Notes: a model not told the origin generated them from the sequence alone. Numbered from the stretch's first letter, positions 15,891 through 25,540 are shown. The stretch is DNA of 64,000 bases from Raineya sp. (GCA_025454915.1 JALONN010000005.1:62001-126000); one strand, 5' to 3'. Made by a program: numbers and translations.

Positions 15891-16920
15891 GGTTTTGCTA
15901 TATGGAGCAACAGGTTATACAGCCCAGCTAGTGATTGAAGAAATGCTGAAAAAAGGAATCAAGCCTATATTAGCAGGGAGAAGTAAAACTGTGGAAAGTA
16001 TTGGACAAAAATATAGCCTTCAAACACGTATTTTTGATTTAGAAGACACAAATAACATTCAAAAGTATATAGCAGATACAATGCTGGTGGTAAATCTGGC
16101 AGGACCTTTTCAGTACACATCCGAAAAACTGATTCAAGCTTGTCTCTACACCAGAACACATTACATTGACATAGCAGGAGAAGTAAAAGATTTTGAAAAA
16201 GTGTATGCTTTTGATAAAAAGGCTCAAGAATCAGAAATTATGCTGATGCCAGGAGCTGGATTTGGAGTCGTGCCTACTGATGTGGCAGCCTATCTTTCTA
16301 AACAAAATCTGCCTGATGCCCACGAACTTACCATTGCGTTCGCTACACAAGGAGGAGTTTCTCAGGGTACCCTGAAAACCGTACTCAAAGATATGAATGA
16401 AGAAGGAGTAAAACGAGTAGAAGGTCAGTTAATATCTTGTAAACCAGCAGAAAATATATTTGATTTTACGTTAAAAGGTAAAAAACACAAATGTGTAAGC
16501 AATCCTTGGAGAGCAGATATATTTTCTGCTTACTATACCACACAAATACCTAATATAAAAACCTATTCGGCATTTCCAGCACCATTGGTATTGATGATGC
16601 GAAACAAATGGCTTTTTGGAAAATTTACGAAAAGCAAATTATTACAAACGCTGATAACAAAAGCCCCAAAAGGTCCTACAGAAAAAGAGTTGAATGGAGG
16701 AAAAACTTGGGTGTATGCAGAAGCCAAAAACCAAGAAAATAAAAAAGTGATAGTAAACATAGAAGGACCAGAAGCCTATATGTTTACAGCACAAACAGTC
16801 ACTCAAATTACCAAATATATTTTGTCTAATGATTTTCAAAAAGGCTTTCAGACACCAGCAAAAGTCTATGGAGCTAAAATTATAGAAAACCTCAATGTAC
16901 AAGTTAAAGTAATGTTGTAA
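15880..16920 (+). CDS. Saccharopine dehydrogenase-like / trans-acting enoyl reductase family protein
   Basis: 346 residues. The Rossmann start VLLYGATGYTAQLV is followed by ILAGRS and VVNLAGPF, characteristic of the SCCPDH/saccharopine dehydrogenase-like NAD(P)-binding family. TCxxxHYIDIAGE-type sequence (THYIDIAGEVKDFE) and MLMPGAGFGVVPTD support this. Family members reduce lipid-linked or amino-acid substrates. A TetR-controlled operon with SRPBCC and SDR proteins points to lipid or xenobiotic modification rather than lysine metabolism, which is inference. Confidence 0.78.
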   Translation: MENKVLLYGATGYTAQLVIEEMLKKGIKPILAGRSKTVESIGQKYSLQTRIFDLEDTNNIQKYIADTMLVVNLAGPFQYTSEKLIQACLYTRTHYIDIAGEVKDFEKVYAFDKKAQESEIMLMPGAGFGVVPTDVAAYLSKQNLPDAHELTIAFATQGGVSQGTLKTVLKDMNEEGVKRVEGQLISCKPAENIFDFTLKGKKHKCVSNPWRADIFSAYYTTQIPNIKTYSAFPAPLVLMMRNKWLFGKFTKSKLLQTLITKAPKGPTEKELNGGKTWVYAEAKNQENKKVIVNIEGPEAYMFTAQTVTQITKYILSNDFQKGFQTPAKVYGAKIIENLNVQVKVML

Positions 16921-17453
16921 TGGTTACAAAAACACTCACATTCATACTTATCTTTTTCTGTTCTTTATTCACCCTGAATGCCCAAAATATGAAATATCAG
17001 AAAATAAAAGGAGATTTTTATAAGGAGTCAGATTATCAGAAACTAATAGAAAGATTAGATAAAATTACTCCTGAATCACAAAGAAAATGGGGCAAAATGA
17101 CTGTATCTCAAATGCTTCATCACTTAAATCTGGCTATTGGAAGCGGATTAGGAGAGTACACATTGTCTGATGAAAGCAATTTTATCAGCAGAGGTTTTAA
17201 TCAGTTTTTGATTTTGAATATTTTAAAAAGATTTCCAACCAATACCAAAACAGCCAAACCTTTGAAGGTGATAGAACAGTTTGATTTTGAGGTAGAAAAG
17301 CAAAAATTAAAAGAAATTTTAGCAAAAGCCTATCATACAAAGTCGGATAATGACTGGGGCAGACATACTTATTTTGGTGAAATGACTAGGAAAAATTGGG
17401 GGAAGTTAATTATGATACACTGCAATCATCACTTTCAACAATTTGGTAATTAA
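16920..17453 (+). CDS. DUF1569/DinB-like protein with signal peptide
   Basis: 177 residues. The hydrophobic N-terminus ends in LNAQ, suggesting export. The body contains RKWGKMTVSQMLHHLNLAIG and, near the end, WGRHTYFGEMTRKNWGKLIM then HCNHHFQQFG. The paired His residues in these helices fit the four-helix, metal-binding DinB/DUF1569 fold. Its ATG shares a base with the preceding stop, so translation is coupled. Function is unknown. Confidence 0.7.
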   Translation: MVTKTLTFILIFFCSLFTLNAQNMKYQKIKGDFYKESDYQKLIERLDKITPESQRKWGKMTVSQMLHHLNLAIGSGLGEYTLSDESNFISRGFNQFLILNILKRFPTNTKTAKPLKVIEQFDFEVEKQKLKEILAKAYHTKSDNDWGRHTYFGEMTRKNWGKLIMIHCNHHFQQFGN

Positions 17454-17525
17454 GGAGTTGTATTATTGTGTCTAAATAGTTAGCTTAGAGAAAATATCTG
17501 TAAGTACCCTTAAAACCTATGCAAT

Positions 17526-18047
17526 ATGGAACAGAAAATCCAAACTTATTTTGTAGCTGAAAAAGCTGAATCCGTAATTTTTATGCTTGTGGGCATCATA
17601 GCCATCATAGGAGCTTTGATAGGGCTTTTTTATCTCAAAAAACCCATGTGGAGTGGTATGGCAATCCCTTTAATATTAATTGCCTGTATTCAGATAACGG
17701 TTGGAGCAACTGTCTATTTTCGTACAGATAGCCAAGTGAAAACACTAACCAATATGTACAAAGATTTACCTCAAAAATATGTGAAGGAGGAACTTACAAG
17801 AATGAAAATAGTAAATCGGAATTTTGATATTTACAAATATGTGGAAATAGCCTTGCTCGTAATAGGTTTAGCTCTCATTATGATAGAGATGTTCTGGATG
17901 CAAGATAAACCCTTTTGGCTCGGAATAGGAATTGGACTTGCTTTACAGAGTAGTATTATGCTAGTAGCAGACTTTTTCGCAGAAACAAGAGCCGATGTCT
18001 ATACAGCACAACTCATGGAGTTAGAAAAAAATCTTCAATTTCAATAA
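17526..18047 (+). CDS. Four-TM membrane protein of unknown function
   Basis: 173 residues with four hydrophobic helices (about 17-37, 43-62, 107-125 and 130-149) and a charged central loop (TNMYKDLPQKYVKEELTR). I do not recognise the family. It lies within the TetR-headed run, 72 bp after the DUF1569-like gene and 32 bp before the SDR gene. Confidence 0.65.
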   Translation: MEQKIQTYFVAEKAESVIFMLVGIIAIIGALIGLFYLKKPMWSGMAIPLILIACIQITVGATVYFRTDSQVKTLTNMYKDLPQKYVKEELTRMKIVNRNFDIYKYVEIALLVIGLALIMIEMFWMQDKPFWLGIGIGLALQSSIMLVADFFAETRADVYTAQLMELEKNLQFQ

Positions 18048-18079
18048 AAAATTATTAAAAAGTATAAAATTTTGCAATC

Positions 18080-18865
18080 ATGGCACAAAAAAATGTTTTA
18101 ATCACAGGAGCTAGTAGTGGAATCGGTTATGAATTAGCCAAAATATTTGCACAAAATCAGTATAATTTGGTTTTAGTAGCTCGTAATGAAACCAAACTCA
18201 ATGAACTTAAAAAAGAGTTAGAAGAGAAATACAAGAATACAGTTTGGATTTTGGCTAAAGACTTATCCAAGCCAGAAGCACCTCAAGAAGTGTACAATTG
18301 GACACAAAGCCAAAATATTGAGATTCATGAGCTTGTAAACAATGCAGGTTTTGGTGATTTTGGTAAATTCCATGAAGCAAAATGGCAGAAACAACAAGAA
18401 ATGCTTCAACTTAACATTCATGCTCTTGTAGAACTTACACATCTGTATTTGCTTAATATGGTGGCTAAAAAATATGGTAGAATTTTAAATGTTGCTTCTA
18501 CGGCTGCCTTCCAACCCGGACCTTTGATGGCTGTGTATTATGCAACCAAATCTTTTGTTTTACACTTTTCCGAAGGAATTGCTAATGAGTTACAAGGAAC
18601 AGGCGTAACGGTTACAGCTCTTTGCCCTGGAGCCACCGAATCGGGTTTCCAAGCAGCAGCAGCTATGGAGGAGTCTAAACTTGTGAAAGGTAAAAAACTA
18701 CCCACTTCTTATGATGTAGCGTTGTATGGCTATAAAGAAATGCAAAAAGGTACAATTGTAGCAATTCATGGCATGATGAATTACTTATTGGCAAATTCAG
18801 TACGTTTTACGCCTCGTGCCTTGGTGCGTAGCATCGTGAGAGGAATGCAGGAAAAATCGAAGTAA
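18080..18865 (+). CDS. SDR-family short-chain dehydrogenase
   Basis: 261 residues. Classical SDR motifs: NVLITGASSGIGYELA (cofactor), LVNNAGFGDFG, the catalytic Ser in VASTAAF, and YYATKSF (Tyr and Lys of YxxxK). Then LCPGATESGF. The pattern matches the DltE/SDR subfamily acting on lipophilic alcohols or ketones. It is the last gene of the TetR-headed run and is followed by a strong terminator. Confidence 0.85.
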   Translation: MAQKNVLITGASSGIGYELAKIFAQNQYNLVLVARNETKLNELKKELEEKYKNTVWILAKDLSKPEAPQEVYNWTQSQNIEIHELVNNAGFGDFGKFHEAKWQKQQEMLQLNIHALVELTHLYLLNMVAKKYGRILNVASTAAFQPGPLMAVYYATKSFVLHFSEGIANELQGTGVTVTALCPGATESGFQAAAAMEESKLVKGKKLPTSYDVALYGYKEMQKGTIVAIHGMMNYLLANSVRFTPRALVRSIVRGMQEKSK

Positions 18866-18890
18866 AAATATAATAAATATGGAATATATA

Positions 18891-18921
18891 AAGCCCTTAG
18901 CATTTGTTAAGGGCTTTTTTT
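18891..18921 (+). terminator. Terminator of the TetR-headed operon
   Basis: AAGCCCTTA / TAAGGGCTT with loop GCATTTGT and a T7 tract. Confidence 0.88.
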
Positions 18922-19060
18922 GTAGCAAAATCAGTTTGTTCTATGATTTTTATCATGGCAGGGCTTCTTTTTTTCTAGAAAATTTGTGTCAGATAGTAAA
19001 GTGAAAATCATTCATAACAATAAACTTTTCTAATCAAAACTTAGGTGTAAAACTAATGGT

Positions 19061-19089
19061 AAACGAGGATAGCTTTGTTATCCTCGTTT
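19061..19089. other. Perfect 11-bp hairpin upstream of the cbb3 operon
   Basis: AAACGAGGATA (19061-19071) / TATCCTCGTTT (19079-19089) with a 7-nt loop. It sits ~70 bp before the likely promoter TAGTTTTG (19158-19165) of the gene at 19187. It could be a second terminator or a regulator site. The rest of 18922-19157 shows no gene. Confidence 0.5.
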
Positions 19090-19186
19090 CTGATTTTTAT
19101 GAGTAAAATCAGTTTTTTCTGCCTACCAAACTCATTCAAATGTTAGTGATAGCTATGTAGTTTTGAAACCATGAATTACTACGATT

Positions 19187-19510
19187 ATGACAGTCAAAGA
19201 ACTATTTTATACAAAAGAACAGGGAATAGATAAACTCATATTGCTATTTTTCTATAAAGGGAAAACAGATAAAGGTTTATGGGGGCGTATGGAAGAGATT
19301 TTTGGAAATGAGAACAGTCTGCATTTATTTTCTGTGGATATAGATTTACACCCTGAATTAGCCAAAAGCTTTTCTGTTCAGCTTACTCCAAAGCTACTTG
19401 TCATACGCAATGGTAAAGAGGTAGCTCGCTATAGACCTACAGATATTACAGAAGAAGCCCTTCAAAGAATATTTTTGGAAATTAAAGAACATCACCTTTT
19501 AGATAAATAA
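19187..19510 (+). CDS. Thioredoxin-fold protein lacking the CxxC active site
   Basis: 107 residues. The spacing of ILLFFYKGKTDKG, LFSVDIDLHPELAKSFSVQ, the cis-proline segment LTPKLLVIRNGKEVARYRP and the final helix matches thioredoxin. The redox-active CxxC is replaced by GKTDKG, so it cannot act as a normal thiol oxidoreductase. It is 3 bp upstream of ccoI, so it probably helps in cbb3 oxidase assembly, perhaps as a copper or haem chaperone partner (inference). A TAGTTTTG promoter element precedes it at 19158. Confidence 0.7.
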   Translation: MTVKELFYTKEQGIDKLILLFFYKGKTDKGLWGRMEEIFGNENSLHLFSVDIDLHPELAKSFSVQLTPKLLVIRNGKEVARYRPTDITEEALQRIFLEIKEHHLLDK

Positions 19511-19513
19511 GTC

Positions 19514-21979
19514 ATGGCAAGCAATCATACACATATTGAAGAAAAAACGACTTGTTATCATTGTGGGGATACTTGCAAAGAGGTAATTTCGTATGACGAG
19601 AAACGATTTTGTTGTAATGGATGCCAAAATGTGTATGCCATTCTTCAGGAAAACAATCTCTGTGAGTATTATAATCTGAATGATTTGGCAGGCAATACTG
19701 TAAAAAACACAATACAAGCTGAAAAATTTGCTTATCTCAATCTACCTGAAATAAAAAGTAAGATTATTGATTTTTCTGATGGTAAGATAGGTAAAGTAAC
19801 CTTCTATCTACCTCAGATTCACTGTAGTTCTTGTATCTGGCTTTTAGAGAATTTGCATAAAATTAATGCAGGTGTAAGACAATCGAGAGTAGATTTTTTG
19901 AAGAAAAAAGTTGCTATTACCTATTCAGAGGAGCAAACAGACCTGCAAACACTGGCTGCTTTGCTTTCTCAAATTGGTTATGAGCCTCATATTACTCTTA
20001 ATGATACAGAGGAAAAAGACCAAGAGTATAAACATTTAAGTAAGGCTCAACGCAAAGTGATTGCTAAAATAGCTGTTGCGGGCTTTTCTTTTGGAAATAT
20101 CATGCTGATTAGCTTTCCTGAGTATTTTGGATTTGATAGCCACTCAGAAGGTTCATTCAAACATTTTTTTCAGTATGTAAACTTTGCATTAGTATTACCT
20201 TCATTCTTTTTTGGAGGTTGGGATTACCTCACATCAGCGTACAGAAATCTCAAAAAGGGTGTTTTAAATATAGATTTCCCTTTGGCTTTAGGGCTGATTG
20301 TATTGTTTATCAGAAGTTTATTTGAAATTATAACAGGAGTAGGAGCAGGTTATACAGATACACTGGCAGGTCTCATATTTTTCTTGCTTTTAGGCAAATG
20401 GTTTCAACAGAAAACCTATGATGTACTTCGCTACAACCGAGATTTTAAATCGTATTTTCCTGTGGCAGTAGCCGTAAAAAACACAGAAAATCAGGAAGCA
20501 CAAAAGCCTGTTAATGAGCTGAAAGTTGGTGACCGTATCATAATTCGTAACCAAGAACTTATTCCTGCTGATGCAATTTTGCTTAAAGGTGAAGCCAATA
20601 TTGATTACAGTTTTGTAACAGGTGAAGCCATGCCTACAGAGAAAGTATTGGGAGAAATGATTTATGCTGGAGGAAGACAAATGGGAGCAACCTTAGAATT
20701 AGAAGTGATGAAACCTGTTTCTCAAAGCTATCTGACAGAACTTTGGAACAAAGATGATTTTCAGAAAAAACACTATACACAAGAAACAACACTACAATTA
20801 CAGTCTTTTCTAAGCAAATATTTTACATACGGATTACTGATAGTAGCGTTTTCAGCATTAGGATTTTGGTTTATTCAAAATGATTTGCCAAGAGCTATCA
20901 ATGCATTTACAGCAGTTCTGATTATTGCCTGTCCTTGTGCTTTGGCTCTTTCAAGCCCGTTTGCTTTAGGAACAGCTATGAGAATATTAGGCAAATGGAA
21001 ATTATACCTCAAAAATGTATCTGTAATTGAGAATTTGGCAAAAGTACAAACCATCATTTTTGATAAAACAGGAACAATCACTGAAAGAGAAAGCTCACAA
21101 GTAGAATTTGTAGCCCAAAACGAAAGACTGAATTCCGAAGAAGTACAGATGATAGCTAATCTCGTACGCAACTCAACACACCCTTTATCTCAACATATCT
21201 ATCATTTTTTAAGCCAACAAGCAAAAATTCAGGAGATTCCCTTAGAAAGTTTCAAAGAAATCTCTGGAAAAGGCTTGGAAGCAAAAATTTTCAATAAAAT
21301 CATCAAAATAGGTTCTTCACAATATGTGGGTATTCCTAAAAATAACAATGATTATACAACCAAAGTCTTTGTTCAGATAGAAAATACGGCTAAAGGATAT
21401 TTCTTATTTCATAATACATACAGAGAGGGTTTAGAAAACCTGACAAGCAGCCTAATTAATCAGGGTTATGATTTGCACTTACTTTCTGGTGATAATAAAG
21501 GTGAAGCTGCTTATTTGGAACGTTATTTTTTACGTCCCGAAAAACTACATTTTAATCAATCACCACAAGATAAATGGTCTTTTGTAAACACTTTACAGCA
21601 AAATAATCAGAGTGCCTTGATGTTGGGAGATGGTTTGAATGATGCTGGAGCTTTACAAAAGGCAGATGTAGGAATAGCCGTAACAGATAATATAGCCTAT
21701 TTCACGCCAGCCTCGGATGCTATTTTAGATGCTAAAAGTATATCGTACTTGGGTGGTTTTATGGCATTTGCTAAAAAAAGTATTCAGGTAATTAAATGGA
21801 GTTTTGTAATCTCTCTGATTTATAACCTTATAGGTTTGTTTTTTGCTGTTCAGGGTACACTTTCGCCTCTGATAGCAGCTATTCTGATGCCTATTAGCTC
21901 GATTACAGTCGTAGCATTTACAACCCTTTCTGTAAGCAATTATGAGAAGGTTATTAAAAATGCTTTTAACAAGAAATGA
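19514..21979 (+). CDS. ccoI: Copper-transporting P-type ATPase for cbb3 oxidase assembly
   Basis: 821 residues. The N-terminal Cys cluster (TCYHCGDTC, then FCCNGCQNVY) precedes a heavy-metal-associated domain with CSSCIW (~104-109). P1B-ATPase features are the TGEAMP actuator, the membrane CPC motif C473-P-C475, DKTGT with phospho-acceptor D517, HPLS and GDGLNDAGAL. CcoI/FixI-type pumps export copper for insertion into cytochrome cbb3, and the location directly before ccoS-ccoNO-ccoQ-ccoP supports this over a general copper efflux role. Confidence 0.92.
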   Translation: MASNHTHIEEKTTCYHCGDTCKEVISYDEKRFCCNGCQNVYAILQENNLCEYYNLNDLAGNTVKNTIQAEKFAYLNLPEIKSKIIDFSDGKIGKVTFYLPQIHCSSCIWLLENLHKINAGVRQSRVDFLKKKVAITYSEEQTDLQTLAALLSQIGYEPHITLNDTEEKDQEYKHLSKAQRKVIAKIAVAGFSFGNIMLISFPEYFGFDSHSEGSFKHFFQYVNFALVLPSFFFGGWDYLTSAYRNLKKGVLNIDFPLALGLIVLFIRSLFEIITGVGAGYTDTLAGLIFFLLLGKWFQQKTYDVLRYNRDFKSYFPVAVAVKNTENQEAQKPVNELKVGDRIIIRNQELIPADAILLKGEANIDYSFVTGEAMPTEKVLGEMIYAGGRQMGATLELEVMKPVSQSYLTELWNKDDFQKKHYTQETTLQLQSFLSKYFTYGLLIVAFSALGFWFIQNDLPRAINAFTAVLIIACPCALALSSPFALGTAMRILGKWKLYLKNVSVIENLAKVQTIIFDKTGTITERESSQVEFVAQNERLNSEEVQMIANLVRNSTHPLSQHIYHFLSQQAKIQEIPLESFKEISGKGLEAKIFNKIIKIGSSQYVGIPKNNNDYTTKVFVQIENTAKGYFLFHNTYREGLENLTSSLINQGYDLHLLSGDNKGEAAYLERYFLRPEKLHFNQSPQDKWSFVNTLQQNNQSALMLGDGLNDAGALQKADVGIAVTDNIAYFTPASDAILDAKSISYLGGFMAFAKKSIQVIKWSFVISLIYNLIGLFFAVQGTLSPLIAAILMPISSITVVAFTTLSVSNYEKVIKNAFNKK

Positions 21980-22009
21980 TTTTTTATATCCACCTAAAAA
22001 TAAAAAAAT

Positions 22010-22201
22010 ATGGTTGTGATTTATGTTTTACTCGGAATAAGCGTACTAATGGCAAGTATTTTCTTGCTGGTATTCTTATGGAATCTACGGAGCGGGCAGT
22101 ACGAAGATGATTATACGCCAGCTATCAGAATGTTATTTGACGATACAGTGCCAGCACAAAACGTCAAAAATCCTCAAAAAAATAATCAAACTAATCAATA
22201 A
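22010..22201 (+). CDS. ccoS: cbb3 oxidase assembly protein CcoS
   Basis: 63 residues. One membrane helix (3-26) is followed by the conserved FLWNLRSGQYEDDYTPAIRM (the SGQYxD...TPA.R segment) and LFDD, the CcoS hallmark. It is required for cofactor insertion into cbb3 oxidase in other bacteria. It lies 30 bp after ccoI and 17 bp before ccoNO. The Asn/Gln-rich tail is variable. Confidence 0.9.
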   Translation: MVVIYVLLGISVLMASIFLLVFLWNLRSGQYEDDYTPAIRMLFDDTVPAQNVKNPQKNNQTNQ

Positions 22202-22218
22202 TTTTAATTGTATAACCT

Positions 22219-24402
22219 ATGTCTATTCAAACTAGTCAAAACTTACACCAAGCATCTAGTGGCGTAGTCGAGAAATTCAGTTATGATAATACAATCGTAA
22301 GGAATTTTGGTATTGCTGCTATTGTCTTTGGTTTGGTTGGTATGTTGGTAGGGCTTTTAATTGCTTTCCAACTGGTTTTCCCAGAGTTAAATCTTGGACT
22401 ACCTTATACTACCTTCGGACGTATCCGTCCTTTACACACCAATGCAGTTATTTTTGCATTTGTAGGCAATGCCATTTTTATGGGTATTTATCACTCTATG
22501 CAACGTTTGCTTAAAACAAGAATGTTTAGTGATGTTTTAAGTAATATTCACTTCTGGGGATGGCAATCGATTATTGTTTTGGCTGCTGTTACCTTGCCTT
22601 TAGGTATAACAAGTTCTAAAGAATATGCAGAATTAGAATGGCCTATTGATATAGCTATTACACTGATTTGGGTGGTTTTTGGTATCAATATGTTTGGAAC
22701 GCTTATAAAACGTAGAGAAAAACACGTTTATGCAGCTATTTGGTTTTACATAGCTTCTTGGGTAACGATTGCTATTTTACACATTGTAAACTCTTTTGAA
22801 ATACCTGTAACACTTACAAAGAGTTATTCTGTGTATGCAGGTGTACAAGATGCTTTGGTACAATGGTGGTACGGACACAATGCTGTGGCATTCTTCTTAA
22901 CAACGCCTTTCTTAGGAATGATGTACTATTATCTGCCTAAAATGGCAAACAGACCCGTTTATTCTTATAAACTTTCTATTCTACACTTTTGGACATTGAT
23001 ATTCATTTATATCTGGGCTGGTCCTCACCATTTATTGTATTCTTCCACACCTAACTGGGTGCAATCTCTAGGAGTTGTATTCTCTGTAATGCTCATAGCT
23101 CCTTCATGGGGTGGTGGTATCAATGCTTTGCTTACACTTCGTGGAGCATGGGATAAAGTAAGAGATGATGGAATTTTGAAAATGATGATTGTTGCTATCA
23201 CAGCTTATATGATGGCAACTTTTGAAGGTCCCATGCTTTCTCTTAAAAACGTAAATGCAATAGCACACTTTACCGACTGGATTGTAGCTCACGTACACGT
23301 AGGAGCTTTAGGCTGGAATGGTATGATGACTTTTGCAATTTTATATTATTTGTTCCCAAAAATCTGGAATACAGAATTATACTCTAAAAAATTGGTGAAT
23401 ACACACTTCTGGTTAGGTACACTGGGTATTGTATTCTATGCTGTTCCTATGTATGTATCAGGTTTTGTACAAGGTTTAATGTGGAAAGAGTTTACAGAAG
23501 AAGGTATTTTACGTTATGGTAACTTTTTGGATACTGTGACTAAAATTATCCCAATGTATGCAATGCGTGGAATAGGAGGACTTTTATACTATGCTGGTGT
23601 AATTGTGTTGGTATATAATCTTTGGAAAACTGCATTGAAAGGTAAATTTATGGCAAATGAAAATGCAGAAGCTGTTTCATTCCGTTCACAACCTATTGGT
23701 GAGTTACATGGCTGGCATAAAGTATTTGAAACAAAACCTTTGTTAATGCTTGTAGGCTCTTTGGTTGTGGTTTCTATCGGTGGATTGGTACAAATGATAC
23801 CTACTTTTGTGGTAAAAGAGAACATTCCAACTATTGCCAGTGTGAAACCCTATACTCCTCTTGAATTGGAGGGTAGAGATTTGTACATCAGAGAAGGCTG
23901 TAATGCCTGCCATACACAGTTGGTACGTCCGTTCCGTTCGGAAGTGGAAAGATATGATCCTAATGGTGGACAATATTCTAAATCTGGTGAGTATGTTTAT
24001 GACTTCCCGTTCTTATGGGGTTCTAAACGTACAGGACCAGATTTGATGAGAATTGGTCAAAAATACCCTGATTCTTGGCACTACAACCACATGTTAAGCC
24101 CTCAGGATATTTCACCTGGGTCTATCATGCCTCCTTATCCTTGGTTAGCAAAAGATAATTTGGACGCTTCTCATATCGAAGACAAACTAAAAGTGATGAA
24201 AATATTAGGTGTTCCATATTCTGATGAGGATATTAAAAATGCTAAGAAAAATATGGATGAACAAGCTGCTGTTATTGTTGAGTCTTTGAAAAAAGATAAA
24301 GTAAAAACAGGTAAAGATAAAGAGATTGTAGCCTTAATCGCATACTTACAAAGAATGGGTACTGATATTAAAGCAGAAAAACCTCAAACAGCACAAAAAT
24401 AG
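22219..24402 (+). CDS. ccoNO: Cytochrome cbb3 oxidase, fused subunits I and II
   Basis: 727 residues. Residues ~20-480 form the CcoN-type haem-copper subunit with about 12 helices and haem/CuB histidines (RPLHTNAVIFAF, WWYGHNAVAFFLT, AGPHHLLY, DWIVAHVHVGALGW). After a helix at ~515-535 comes the CcoO part with one c-type haem site C561-N-A-C564-H565 and axial-ligand Met candidates (SIMPPYPWL). Fusion of CcoN and CcoO is usual in Bacteroidota. The enzyme reduces O2 with high affinity and pumps protons. Confidence 0.95.
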   Translation: MSIQTSQNLHQASSGVVEKFSYDNTIVRNFGIAAIVFGLVGMLVGLLIAFQLVFPELNLGLPYTTFGRIRPLHTNAVIFAFVGNAIFMGIYHSMQRLLKTRMFSDVLSNIHFWGWQSIIVLAAVTLPLGITSSKEYAELEWPIDIAITLIWVVFGINMFGTLIKRREKHVYAAIWFYIASWVTIAILHIVNSFEIPVTLTKSYSVYAGVQDALVQWWYGHNAVAFFLTTPFLGMMYYYLPKMANRPVYSYKLSILHFWTLIFIYIWAGPHHLLYSSTPNWVQSLGVVFSVMLIAPSWGGGINALLTLRGAWDKVRDDGILKMMIVAITAYMMATFEGPMLSLKNVNAIAHFTDWIVAHVHVGALGWNGMMTFAILYYLFPKIWNTELYSKKLVNTHFWLGTLGIVFYAVPMYVSGFVQGLMWKEFTEEGILRYGNFLDTVTKIIPMYAMRGIGGLLYYAGVIVLVYNLWKTALKGKFMANENAEAVSFRSQPIGELHGWHKVFETKPLLMLVGSLVVVSIGGLVQMIPTFVVKENIPTIASVKPYTPLELEGRDLYIREGCNACHTQLVRPFRSEVERYDPNGGQYSKSGEYVYDFPFLWGSKRTGPDLMRIGQKYPDSWHYNHMLSPQDISPGSIMPPYPWLAKDNLDASHIEDKLKVMKILGVPYSDEDIKNAKKNMDEQAAVIVESLKKDKVKTGKDKEIVALIAYLQRMGTDIKAEKPQTAQK

Positions 24403-24503
24403 GTATTTAAAGATGAGATAACAGACATGAGACATCAGATAAAAATAGCGTTTGGTCTTGTGTCTGATTATCCTGAAATATTCACATTCAAAAAATTACA
24501 ATT

Positions 24504-24683
24504 ATGAGACAATTTCTAAATGGAGTACAAGGAGTAGATACCTACCTGATTATCTCTTTATTGATATTTTTTACTTTCTTCGTTGGGATGCTGATATGGC
24601 TGGTGAGAGCTAATAAAACCTATATTCAGGAGGCAAAAAATATACCTTTTAACGACGAACCTCAAAATAAACAAAATTTATGA
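24504..24683 (+). CDS. ccoQ: CcoQ-like small membrane subunit
   Basis: 59 residues starting at ATG 24504: a short amphipathic N-terminus, one membrane helix (YLIISLLIFFTFFVGMLIWL) and a polar tail ending NIPFNDEP. This is the size, topology and position of CcoQ between ccoNO and ccoP. The stop overlaps the ccoP start (ATGA), giving coupled translation. CcoQ stabilises the complex and sequence conservation is low, so the name rests mostly on position. Confidence 0.78.
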   Translation: MRQFLNGVQGVDTYLIISLLIFFTFFVGMLIWLVRANKTYIQEAKNIPFNDEPQNKQNL

Positions 24684-25540
24684 AAAAGAAACTAGCAAGC
24701 CTGATGCTACTCATAGGGGTGAGTACATCTATATCTGCTCAGAATGTTACGCCCAAAACAGGAGAAGAAGAAATGGTATATTGGATATTATTGGGTTTAG
24801 TAGGTTTATCGGCAGCTATCGTAATATTATTAATTATTGTGGCAGTACAACTGATTGGAGTATTGCAGAGAGAAACCAATAAAGCTCTTGGCGAAAAATA
24901 CACAATCTGGGAGAGATTGGTTGGGTTTCAGCCTAAATCGCATGAGCAAAAACTATTATTAGACGAAGATTTTGATGGAATCAAGGAACTAGATAACGCA
25001 ATCCCTGCTTGGTTTAACTGGTTTTTTGGACTTACAGTGGCTTTTGCTCTTTTATATTTTCCTGCTTATCATATCTGGAATATCGCTGATTTACAGGAAA
25101 CTGAATATGATAAAGAAGTAAAAGTTGCTGAAATCAAGAAAGAAGAGTATCTGAAAAAAATAGCGAATAGCATTGATGAAAAAAATGTAAAACTGATCAA
25201 AGATGCTAAACAACTCCAAAAAGGACAGGAATTGTATAAAGCAAACTGTGCTGTTTGTCATGGAGAAAAAGGAGAAGGAAAAATTGGTCCTAATCTTACA
25301 GATGAATATTGGTTGTATGGTGGTTCGGCAAACGAGGTATTTAAGACCATTAAATATGGTACAAATAAAGGAATGCAACCTTGGCAAAAGCAATTAAATC
25401 CTTTACAAATACAACAAGTGGTGAGTTTTATTCATACCATGAAAGGTACAAACCCTCCAAATGCTAAAGAGCCTCAAGGCAAAAAAGACTCTGGAGAAAG
25501 TACCCCAGCAAATACAGAAAAAGCAGTTTCTATGAAATAA
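24680..25540 (+). CDS. ccoP: Cytochrome c subunit of cbb3 oxidase (single haem)
   Basis: 286 residues: signal peptide (MKKKLASLMLLIGVSTSISA), two membrane helices (~34-62 and ~112-132 with AWFNWFFGLTVAFALLYFPA), then one cytochrome c domain with C190-A-V-C193-H194 and distal Met in KGMQPW. Proteobacterial CcoP carries two c haems; only one CxxCH is present here. It passes electrons to the CcoNO core. It is last in the operon; a terminator follows and no ccoG or ccoH is next to it. Confidence 0.9.
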   Translation: MKKKLASLMLLIGVSTSISAQNVTPKTGEEEMVYWILLGLVGLSAAIVILLIIVAVQLIGVLQRETNKALGEKYTIWERLVGFQPKSHEQKLLLDEDFDGIKELDNAIPAWFNWFFGLTVAFALLYFPAYHIWNIADLQETEYDKEVKVAEIKKEEYLKKIANSIDEKNVKLIKDAKQLQKGQELYKANCAVCHGEKGEGKIGPNLTDEYWLYGGSANEVFKTIKYGTNKGMQPWQKQLNPLQIQQVVSFIHTMKGTNPPNAKEPQGKKDSGESTPANTEKAVSMK

